Below are positions 41,042 to 48,471 of a DNA stretch of 64,000 nt, one piece after another; positions within the stretch are counted from its first letter, which is position 1, and each line of letters begins with the position of its first letter. Origin of the DNA: Deltaproteobacteria bacterium (GTDB lineage Bacteria > Desulfobacterota > Binatia > DP-6); contig VBKF01000105.1 in the NCBI GenBank assembly GCA_005888095.1, positions 1 to 64,000 of the forward strand, given 5' to 3'. The notes under the pieces were generated by a model that had not been told where the DNA came from, searched no databases, and saw only the letters and a list, made by a program, of their open reading frames with translations. A program made the position numbers and the translations under genes.

Positions 41042-42596
41042 GCGGGACCAACCGCTGTCCCACGTCGCCGAGTCGCGGGCCGTCGCCAGGAAGCGCGCGC
41101 GGCTCTCCGTCGTCTGGCTCGTCCCGATCGTCGCCGCCCTCGCCGGCGTCTGGGTCGCGGTGACGAAGATTCGCAGCGAGGGCCCGAAGATGACGATCGT
41201 CGTCCCTTCGGCCGAGGGACTCGAGGCCGGCAAGACGAAGATCCGCTACAACGGCGTCGACATCGGCGGCCTCACGGCGATCCGGCTGTCGGACGATCAC
41301 GAACGCGTGATCGCGACGGCGCAGATGGAACCGAAGACCGAGGACTTCCTGGTCGAGGGCACGAAGTTCTGGGTCGTGCGACCACGCATCTCCGGTGCGA
41401 CCGTCTCGGGGCTCGGCACCCTCATCTCCGGGGCCTACATCGGCATGGAGATCGGGCAATCCAAGGAGAAGAAGCGCGAGTTCGTGGCACTCGCCGCGCC
41501 GCCGGTGGTGGCCGGCGACGTCCCCGGCCGCTTCTTCGTCCTCGAGACCTCGAACCTCGGCTCGCTCGACTACGGCACGCCGCTCTACTTCCGGCGGCTG
41601 GAGGTCGGCCAGGTCGTGTCGTACGAGCTCGACAAGGCAGGCAAGGCCATGACCGTTCGGGTGTTCGTGCACGCGCCCTACGATCAGTACGTCACCCCCA
41701 ACACGCGCTTCTGGCACGCGAGCGGGATCGACTTCTCGGTCTCCGCGACCGGCGTGAGCGTCCAGACCCAGTCGCTCCTCTCCATCCTGGTTGGCGGCAT
41801 CGCCTTCGAGACGCCGGCGATGGGCCCGGCCCTTTCTCCGGCCGAGGCGGAGACCGTGTTCACCCTGTTCGAGAAACGGAGCGATGCGTACAAGCCGGCC
41901 GCCCGCGATCCGCAGACCTACAGGCTCGTCTTCCGGCAATCGGTCCGCGGGCTCGCGCCGGGCGCCCCCGTGGAATTCCAGGGTATCCCGATCGGCGAGG
42001 TCGAAGAGATCAGCCCGCAGTTCGACCCGGCAACCGCCGAGTTCACGGTGCCGGTCACGATTCGCGTCGATCCGAGGATCGGGGTGAAGTTCGTCGACGA
42101 GAATCCCGGGGAGAAGCCCACGAACCGGCACAGGCTGGTCGAGGTGTTGACGTCGCGCGGGCTTCGCGCGCAGCTCCGCTCGGGGAGCCTGCTGACCGGT
42201 GCGCTGTACGTCGCCTTGGACTTCTTCCCCGACGCGCCCCCGGTGACCATCGATTGGTCGCAGCAGCCGGTGGAGATGCCGACCGTTCCCGGCAACCTCG
42301 AGGGGCTCGAGGCGAGCATCGCACGGATATTGAAGAAGGTCGACAAGGTCCCGATCCAGGGGATCGGCGACGGGCTCAATAAAGCGATCGCCGAGCTCGA
42401 CCTGACGCTAGTCAGCGCGCGCGGCACGCTCAACAGCGCCGACAAGGTCGTCCAGCCGGACTCGGCGCTCAGCGAGCAGCTCGGCAGCACGCTCCAGGAG
42501 CTCAGCCGTGCGGCCCGCGGCTTGCGCGGGCTTGCCGACTACCTCGAGCAGCATCCCGAGGCGCTCGTGCGCGGCAAGACCGGGGAGGCAAAGTGA
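41034..42596 (+). CDS. pqiB: PqiB-like MCE protein
   Basis: A 520-residue protein with one N-terminal helix (LSVVWLVPIVAALAGVWVAV), then three MCE/MlaD domains at about 45-140, 160-235 and 290-400. Key segments are EGLEAGKTKIRYNGVDIG, LETSNLGSLDYGTPLYFRRL, and VRGLAPGAPVEFQGIPIGEV. A C-terminal coiled region (IPGQ-like LNKAIAELDLTLVSARGTLN) would form the needle-like tube of PqiB. It would span the periplasm and carry lipids between membranes. Confidence 0.93.
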   Translation: MPERDQPLSHVAESRAVARKRARLSVVWLVPIVAALAGVWVAVTKIRSEGPKMTIVVPSAEGLEAGKTKIRYNGVDIGGLTAIRLSDDHERVIATAQMEPKTEDFLVEGTKFWVVRPRISGATVSGLGTLISGAYIGMEIGQSKEKKREFVALAAPPVVAGDVPGRFFVLETSNLGSLDYGTPLYFRRLEVGQVVSYELDKAGKAMTVRVFVHAPYDQYVTPNTRFWHASGIDFSVSATGVSVQTQSLLSILVGGIAFETPAMGPALSPAEAETVFTLFEKRSDAYKPAARDPQTYRLVFRQSVRGLAPGAPVEFQGIPIGEVEEISPQFDPATAEFTVPVTIRVDPRIGVKFVDENPGEKPTNRHRLVEVLTSRGLRAQLRSGSLLTGALYVALDFFPDAPPVTIDWSQQPVEMPTVPGNLEGLEASIARILKKVDKVPIQGIGDGLNKAIAELDLTLVSARGTLNSADKVVQPDSALSEQLGSTLQELSRAARGLRGLADYLEQHPEALVRGKTGEAK

Positions 42597-43192
42597 TGAC
42601 GCGCCGGATCGCTCCCGGTCTGCTCGTGCTCGTCGCCGCGGCGGCCGCCGGCTGCCGCGCCTCGGCGCCCGCGCGATTCTATACCCTCGACTCCCTCGCG
42701 ACCGCGGACGGCGCACCGCCCGCGAGCTACGCCGTCGTGGTCGGGCCGGTGTCGGTTCCCGCCTCCGTCGATCGACCGCAGTTCGTGGTGCAGGTCGCAC
42801 CGAACCGCGTCGAGGTCGACGAGTTCAATCGCTGGGCGGCACCGCTCGACGACGGCGTCGCCCGCGCCGTCGCCGGCAACCTCGCGACGCTCCTCGGGAC
42901 GCCGAAGGTGGCGACCGGGTCGCTCGCGAACTTCACGCCCGCGTATCGGGTGACGATCGCCGTCCAGCGCTTCGATTCGATCCCGGGCGACGCGGTCGTC
43001 GTCGAGACGGTGTGGACGGTCCGTGACTCGGCGGACGGCGGGACGCGCTCGGGGCGCACGGTCGCGCGCGAAGCGGTGCAGGGCAGCAGCTACGACGCGC
43101 TCGCGGCGGCGCACAGCCGCGCGCTCGCCAGGCTGAGCAGCGACATCGCGGCCGCCATCCGGGCCGAGGCCGGACGCCACGCCGTTCGGTAG
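42596..43192 (+). CDS. pqiC: PqiC-like outer-membrane lipoprotein
   Basis: A 198-residue lipoprotein (lipobox AAGCRAS). It has the ABC-type transport auxiliary (DUF330/PqiC) pattern: ARFYTLDSLA, VVVGPVSVPASVDRPQFVVQ, VEVDEFNRWAAPLDDGVARA and a last helix of Ala/Arg repeats. In E. coli the homologue sits in the outer membrane and docks the PqiB tube. Start at 42596 (ATG) behind GGGGAGG; a GTG three bases earlier is in frame. It ends the four-gene operon. Confidence 0.9.
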   Translation: MTRRIAPGLLVLVAAAAAGCRASAPARFYTLDSLATADGAPPASYAVVVGPVSVPASVDRPQFVVQVAPNRVEVDEFNRWAAPLDDGVARAVAGNLATLLGTPKVATGSLANFTPAYRVTIAVQRFDSIPGDAVVVETVWTVRDSADGGTRSGRTVAREAVQGSSYDALAAAHSRALARLSSDIAAAIRAEAGRHAVR

Positions 43193-43352
43193 CGACGCGG
43201 ACCGCGAGCCGTGCGCACACCCGCCCAGACGGCCGGCACCTGGCGGCGTCGCATTCTGACGCTGGGTCGCAATGACCCGGCGTCGGCGCGTGCCGAGGGT
43301 CCCCTCGGGCGCGCCTTTCGCGCGGCATGGCCAATGCACGAGAGCGGTGCTC

Positions 43353-43703
43353 ATGAACGGCACGACACTGCTTCTCTCGTTGCGCGGCCAGGACCCGGGA
43401 CATCCACCTCGACCCTCGCGGGGCGCTCGGCGACCGGCCGCGGAAGCGCGGCCGTCCCGGGACCAGGTCGCCGCAACGAAGATCGCGGATCAGGTTCCGT
43501 GCGTGAGCGAGAACCCGCTCAGCGAGCGAGAGCGGGAGGTTGTGCGCGCGCTCGTCTTCGGCGCGCGAGCCGCCGAGGCCGCCCGGCTCCTCGGGATCAC
43601 CAAGAAGACGGTCGAGACGCATCGCAACAACATCTACCGGAAGCTCGATATCCACAGCTATCGCGAGCTCATGGGCCAGGCGCTCCGGCTAGGGATCGTC
43701 TGA
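43353..43703 (+). CDS. Small LuxR-type HTH regulator
   Basis: About 116 residues. A poorly conserved N-terminal part (MNGTTLLLSLRGQDPG...) precedes a LuxR/GerE HTH at about 50-112: LSEREREVVRALVFGARAAE, AARLLGITKKTVETHRNNIY and RKLDIHSYRELMGQALRLGI. There is no receiver or ligand-binding domain, so it is an HTH-only regulator. The frame is open to 43272, but that start would overlap low-complexity Arg-rich sequence. It lies between the pqi operon and the convergent NtrC gene. Confidence 0.75.
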   Translation: MNGTTLLLSLRGQDPGHPPRPSRGARRPAAEARPSRDQVAATKIADQVPCVSENPLSEREREVVRALVFGARAAEAARLLGITKKTVETHRNNIYRKLDIHSYRELMGQALRLGIV

Positions 43704-43850
43704 GTGAGTCTTAGCGATCACCGGTGGCCGTCTCGGGGCCATGGACCGAAGAGGACGGCAGTGAGCGCGGAATGCACTTCGCCGCCGGCGCGGGGCGCGA
43801 CTACATGGTCTCGCGGCCCCGTCGTCTCCCCGCCGTCGGTTCGTCGGGGG

Positions 43851-45227
43851 CTACGACCCCCGCGAGCTGCGACCCACCTTGTACTCCTCGAGCTTCCGGT
43901 AGAGCGTCTTCCGGCCCAGACCCAGCACGCGGGCGGCGATCGTCTTGCTCCCGCCGACGGCTTCGACCACCCGCAGGATGTAGCGGCGCTCCACCTCCTC
44001 GAGCGACGGTAGCTCCGAGGGATCGTCGCTCGCGACGAGGACGTGCGAGCGCCGGAAGTCCCGGATCTTCTCGGGCAGGTCGTCCACGCCGATCGTCTCG
44101 TGTCGGGTCAGCGCGATCACCCGCTCGATGCAGTTCTCGAGCTCGCGCACGTTGCCGGGCCAGCCGTAGGCGAGCAGCCGTTCGGCGCATTCCGGAGCGA
44201 TTCCCGCGACGCTCTTGCCCGCCTGTGCGGCGTAGCGCTCGATGAAGTGCTGGGCGAGCAGCAGCACGTCGCCGCCACGCGCCCGCAGCGGCGGGACCTC
44301 CACCGGGATCACATTGACGCGGAAGTAGAGGTCTTCGCGGAAGCGATGCTCCTCCACGGCCGCTTCCAGATCGCGATTCGTGGCGACGATCAGGCGCACG
44401 TCGAAGGGGACTTCCTCGTTTCCGCCGACGGGCCGTACGGCGCGCGTCTGGAGCGCGCGCAGGAGCTTCGGCTGGAGCGCCAGGGGGAGCTCGCCGATCT
44501 CGTCGAGGAACAACGTGCCGCCCGATGCCTGGAGGAGGAGCCCCTTGCGCGTCGCGTGAGCGTCCGTGAAGGCGCCGCGCACGTGACCGAAGAGCTCGCT
44601 CTCCAGCAGCGGCTCGGGGAGCGCGGCGCAGTTCACGACGACGAACGGACCGGCCTTCCGCCGCCCGCGGTCGTGGAGGGCTCGGGCGACGAGCTCCTTG
44701 CCGGTACCCGTCTCGCCCGTGACCAACACGGAGGCGTTGGAGTCCACGATCCGATCGAGCAGATCGTAGAGCCGTCGCATCGCCGGGCTGGTGCCGAGCA
44801 GCGCCCCGAAACGCCGGGCCTCTTCGACCGCACGGCGGAGCCGCTGTACCTCGTCGCGGAGCGAGCGGTGCTGGATCGCGCGGCCGAGCGCGAGCGCGAG
44901 GGCGTCCACCTCGAGCGGCTTGGTCACGAAGTCGTACGCGCCGCCCCGGATCGCCGCCACGGCGGTCTCGATGCTCCCGAACGCGGTGATGACGATCACC
45001 GGCACCTCGGGCTGCGCGGCGACGATCCGCCCGCACAGCTCGAGCCCGTCCATGCCCGGCATGTTCAGGTCGGTCACCACGGCGTCGAACTCTCCCGGGG
45101 CGAGCGCCTCGAGGGCCGCGGCCGCCGACGTCCGCGCGCTCACCGCGAAGCCGAGCTCGCCGAGGTCCGAGACGAGCATGTCACACATGCTCGCATCGTC
45201 GTCGACGACCAGCACGCGTCCCGTCAC
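43851..45227 (-). CDS. NtrC-family sigma54 response regulator
   Basis: A 458-residue protein starting GTG. The receiver domain (1-120) has acidic DDD at 9-11, phospho-acceptor D53 and TKPLEV. The AAA+ domain has Walker A GETGTGKE, the sigma54 loop as GAFTDA (the common variant of GAFTGA) and FLDEIGELPL. The Fis-type HTH at the C-terminus has AVGGSKTIAARVLGLGRKTL, YRKLEEY. It activates sigma54 promoters after phosphorylation by the kinase encoded next to it; the start overlaps the kinase stop (45224-45227). Confidence 0.95.
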   Translation of the reverse strand: MTGRVLVVDDDASMCDMLVSDLGELGFAVSARTSAAAALEALAPGEFDAVVTDLNMPGMDGLELCGRIVAAQPEVPVIVITAFGSIETAVAAIRGGAYDFVTKPLEVDALALALGRAIQHRSLRDEVQRLRRAVEEARRFGALLGTSPAMRRLYDLLDRIVDSNASVLVTGETGTGKELVARALHDRGRRKAGPFVVVNCAALPEPLLESELFGHVRGAFTDAHATRKGLLLQASGGTLFLDEIGELPLALQPKLLRALQTRAVRPVGGNEEVPFDVRLIVATNRDLEAAVEEHRFREDLYFRVNVIPVEVPPLRARGGDVLLLAQHFIERYAAQAGKSVAGIAPECAERLLAYGWPGNVRELENCIERVIALTRHETIGVDDLPEKIRDFRRSHVLVASDDPSELPSLEEVERRYILRVVEAVGGSKTIAARVLGLGRKTLYRKLEEYKVGRSSRGS

Positions 45228-46705
45228 GAGGCGGCCTCCACCGTCCCCGGCTCGGCGGCGGCGAGGTAGATCGAGACACCCGTCCCCTTTCCCACTTCGC
45301 TCTGGACGTCGATCCAGCCGCCGTGATCGGACACGATCCCGTGTGCGACGGACAGCCCGAGCCCGGTCCCTTCTCCGACTCCCTTGGTCGTGAAGAACGG
45401 TTCGAAGATGTGCGGCAGGTCTGCTGCGGCGATGCCCTCGCCCTGATCGTCGATGCGGATGCGGAGGTACGGACGCGTCGAGCCGCGGGGTCCGTCCACC
45501 GGACTGAGGGCCTCGCAGGCCTCGATCGAGACCAGCAGGCGGCCGCCGTGGGGCATCGCCTGGATGCCGTTCATGATGACGTTGGCGAGCGCCTGCTGCA
45601 CCTGATTCTGATCGACGCGTGCGAACCACTCCCCGTCCGGCGCCGTGAGCTCGACCGTCACGCGATGCTTCTGGGCGAGCGGCGCGAGCAGATCGATCGT
45701 CCGGGCCGTGAGCGTGCGCAGGTTGGCGAGGCCGAGCTTGGGTCCATGTCGCCGGGAGAAATCCAGGAGCTGGCGGATGACGACGACCATGCGGGCGGCC
45801 TGCTCCTGGATGAGACGCGCGTACTCGATCGCCGGCCCCCCGGCACCCTCCGTCGCGACGATCTTGCCGGCCCGGTTGGAGATCAGGTTGAGCGGCGTCC
45901 CGAGCTCGTGCGCAACGCCCGCCGCGAGCCGGCCGACGGTCGTCAGGCGATCCGTGTGACGAAGCTGGTCCAGGGTCGCGATGCGCGCCTCGGTCTCGGC
46001 GGCCAGCCGCTCCCGGGTCGCGGCGAGGCGGTCGCTCATGACGTCGAGCTCCGCGGCGAGATCCCCGATCTCGTCGTGTTGTCGCACCCGCACCCGGCCC
46101 GTGAGGTCCCCGGCACCGATGGCTCGCGCCCGGTCCCGCAGCTGCGCCATCGGCCGGCCGACGAGCCAGTAGCCGAGCCCCATCGCGATGAAGCCGCACA
46201 TGGCGGCGACGAGGGCGGTGGCGAGCGCGATGTGCCGCCGGTTCATGTCGATGTAGCGGTGCTCGGCCTGCAGGGACTCGACCACTTCGATGACGGCCGG
46301 CCGGGCTCCGGGAATCGACATCGGCACGTAGATGCGGCGAACCCACTCGCCACCCGTCGTCTGACGCAGGGTGATCACGTTGCGGTGCTTGAGCGCCTGA
46401 ATATCGGTCGCGGAGACCGTGGCTGGCGGATGCGCCTTCAGGTCCTCGAGCGAGTGCCAGTGCAGACGGACCACGTCCGGCCCGTGACGGTCGATGAGCC
46501 CCAGGATCTCCCTCGCCCGCGCCTCGCCGTCCGTCGCCCAGATCGCCTCGAGCGCGGCGGCGGCCCCGCGGCCGAACTTCACATCCTTGGCGAGGTCGGC
46601 GTCCAGGATGACGATCTCGCGGCTGATCTGCACGTACGCGTACCCGGCCATGACGGCCACCACGCCCACGAGGAGCGCGAGGGTCAGCTTGCGCGCGAGC
46701 TTCAT
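45224..46705 (-). CDS. Membrane histidine kinase with HAMP (NtrB-like)
   Basis: A 493-residue protein. Two membrane helices (7-25 and about 158-183) bracket a periplasmic sensor (ILDADLAKDVKFGRGAAAAL ... TTGGEWVRRIYVPMSIPGAR). HAMP (about 184-235), HisKA with the phospho-His H266 in GVAHELGTPLN, and HATPase with NVIMNGIQAMP, DDQGEGIAAADLP and GTGLGLSVAHGIV follow. It pairs with the NtrC regulator. The plan resembles ZraS/HydH kinases that sense envelope metals, which is inference. Confidence 0.93.
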   Translation of the reverse strand: MKLARKLTLALLVGVVAVMAGYAYVQISREIVILDADLAKDVKFGRGAAAALEAIWATDGEARAREILGLIDRHGPDVVRLHWHSLEDLKAHPPATVSATDIQALKHRNVITLRQTTGGEWVRRIYVPMSIPGARPAVIEVVESLQAEHRYIDMNRRHIALATALVAAMCGFIAMGLGYWLVGRPMAQLRDRARAIGAGDLTGRVRVRQHDEIGDLAAELDVMSDRLAATRERLAAETEARIATLDQLRHTDRLTTVGRLAAGVAHELGTPLNLISNRAGKIVATEGAGGPAIEYARLIQEQAARMVVVIRQLLDFSRRHGPKLGLANLRTLTARTIDLLAPLAQKHRVTVELTAPDGEWFARVDQNQVQQALANVIMNGIQAMPHGGRLLVSIEACEALSPVDGPRGSTRPYLRIRIDDQGEGIAAADLPHIFEPFFTTKGVGEGTGLGLSVAHGIVSDHGGWIDVQSEVGKGTGVSIYLAAAEPGTVEAAS

Positions 46706-46962
46706 CGTCCGTCTCCCGGGCGCGGCCGCCCGGGTGAGACCACCCGCGTCGCTTCTATCGCCCCGTCCGCCGGAGAATCAACGACCGACGTCCGATCCCC
46801 GGGCGAGAGAGGCTCGCCCGGTGGCGAGCAGGCTCAGACGCCGCCGGGCCAGAGGGCGGAGCGGTCGGCTCCCGGCGGCTTCGGCCGCCAGGCAACGCAT
46901 CGGACATTTGTCTCCTCTTCTTTCACGAACGACTCGGCACCCTCCCACCCCGCTGCGTCCCT

Positions 46963-47137
46963 CGTGAGCCGCGGTGCAACCCCCGTGCCTCCGCCACGCC
47001 CGTGGCACGCGCCCGTCGAGCCCCGGAACGCGGCAGCGATCGAGCCGGGCTGACGGCCGGCTTCGGGTCGTCGTGCGCCAACGGGTCACTCTGACATCGG
47101 CCGCAAACCGCCGTGCGGGTCGGTTCCTCGTGACGCC
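46963..47137 (+). repeat. 175-bp dispersed repeat, copy 1
   Basis: Matches 61565-61739 over 175 bases without a gap and with four differences that I could see, in the same orientation. It contains the hairpin GCCACG-CC-CGTGGC at 46993-47006. No terminal inverted repeats or target duplications are evident. It lies in the 518-base gap between the kinase start and the cupredoxin fragment. Confidence 0.9.
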
Positions 47138-47223
47138 CGGTCGAACTGCGCCTCGGCCCCTACCTCGCATGCCTCCTCGTCGAACGGCCTGTGCTTGAAG
47201 GCACGGCGGGCGGCCTTGGCGTG

Positions 47224-47490
47224 TCACTTGACGATCGGCACGCCGAGCCTGGCGAGTTTCCTCATCGCCGCATCCTCGCACTTGAGCGCCGGCGGCAGCG
47301 GTGTCGTGCTGGTGGTGCTGGAGGTGGTGGTCGGTGTCAGGGTCGAGGAGGTGGTGCTCGCACCGGCCGGCAACACGACCACCGAGCCGGTCATGCCGAA
47401 GGAGACGTGCACGGTGCAGATGTACGGGAACGTCCCCGGGACAATTGCCGGGAGAACGAGAACGGCGTCGAGTGAACGGCAGAGTCCCAC
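47224..47490 (-). pseudogene. Cupredoxin C-terminal fragment with Thr/Ser linker
   Basis: The minus strand reads LPAIVPGTFPYICTVHVSFG and MTGSVVVLPAGAS, the copper-site loop (Cys, His and Met ligands) of a plastocyanin-like domain. A Thr/Ser-rich linker (TTSSTLTPTTTSSTTSTT) follows, then CEDAAMRKLARLGVPIVK and a stop. The first two thirds of the cupredoxin, including the first copper His, are missing. Such Thr/Ser linkers are familiar from Binatota-like genomes. Confidence 0.65.
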
Positions 47491-47578
47491 GTCTCAGGGG
47501 CGTCAAAGCGCGTCGTCGAGTGCGTGCCCGAGCGCTCACCGGCAGGTCAGGCCGACGTCGGGCGAATGCCCGAATGCT

Positions 47579-48391
47579 CTACTCCGGGTACCCCGCGAGG
47601 CTCGCCGCCGTGTCCAGCATCGGCTGCTGGTTGACGGTGATGAACCCGTGGCTCGAGCGGTCCAGATCCTGGATCAGCAGGATGACGGCTCCGAGCAGCA
47701 CCGCCATGACGACGACCGGCAGCCGCGAGCGGCTCGCCTGCAGGCCGCGGTCATAACCGATGAAGGCGGCGGCGATCAGCGCGATGCCGTACAGCGCCAG
47801 GAACACGATGTTCGGCACCCGGTTGCGCGCCGCCGTCAGGCGCTTTTCCTGGTTGTCGATCATCTCGTTCAGGGTGTTGATGAACAGCCCCGTCGGCACC
47901 ATGCTCGGATCGCGCGCCGCCGCCTTGGCCACCTGCCACAGCTGCGCCTGGATCGCGCTGGATCGCGCCAGGGCCGCATCCAGCTCCTGGCGCGAGGCGA
48001 GGCGCTGGCCCAGATCGATCCGGATCTGGATGTATTCGCGCAGCAGCTTCAACCCCTCGCCGGCCAGCGGCGCCGGCAGCAGCCGCGCGCGCAGCGCGGT
48101 GGTGCCGATCGCGTTCGCCTCGTTCAGCAGGGCGTCGCGCCGCGCATCGAAGCGCGACAACGCCATGGAGAAGGTGAAGCTGATCATCAGCGCCAGCAGA
48201 CCCAGCACCGCGGCTTCCAAGGTTGCGACGGAATCGCCGCCGCGCCCGGCGGCGCGGATGCCGTAGCGGTAGGCCGCCTCGCACGCGCCCAGCAGCGCGA
48301 GCAGGCTGACCACGAAGATCGCCCACAGCGGATAGTCTGAGATCGTCAAGATATCGGCATCCGCATCGGCCTCTCCTCGAAGCCCCCTCAT
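47579..48391 (-). CDS. Bestrophin-like/DUF4239-related membrane protein
   Basis: A 270-residue protein. Two helices (LWAIFVVSLLALLGACEAAY; AAVLGLLALMISFTFSMALS) open it. A soluble helical middle with LSRFDARRDALLNEANAIGT and LLREYIQIRIDLGQRLASRQ comes next. Two further helices (NIVFLALYGIALIAAAFIGY; LPVVVMAVLLGAVILLIQDL) lead to a short tail with DRSSHGFITVNQQPMLD. It differs from the two DUF4239 genes elsewhere in the window but shares the 2+2 helix plan. The function is not established. Confidence 0.85.
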   Translation of the reverse strand: MRGLRGEADADADILTISDYPLWAIFVVSLLALLGACEAAYRYGIRAAGRGGDSVATLEAAVLGLLALMISFTFSMALSRFDARRDALLNEANAIGTTALRARLLPAPLAGEGLKLLREYIQIRIDLGQRLASRQELDAALARSSAIQAQLWQVAKAAARDPSMVPTGLFINTLNEMIDNQEKRLTAARNRVPNIVFLALYGIALIAAAFIGYDRGLQASRSRLPVVVMAVLLGAVILLIQDLDRSSHGFITVNQQPMLDTAASLAGYPE

Positions 48392-48471
48392 AGCCGAACG
48401 GAATAGATCGCGATAGCGCGCGATCGCACGCCGCCGATTGCTCTCTCGCGATCACCTCCGTTCGGGTCGCG

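Noticed and set aside
44560-44600. GAFTDA instead of GAFTGA in the NtrC protein as a loss-of-function sign
   Set aside because: GAFTDA is a known, common variant in active sigma54 activators.
43851-46346. A fused kinase-regulator protein across the NtrC and kinase genes
   Set aside because: The long frame covers part of the kinase in the wrong frame; the kinase proper is in another frame and the GTG start at 45227 overlaps its stop.
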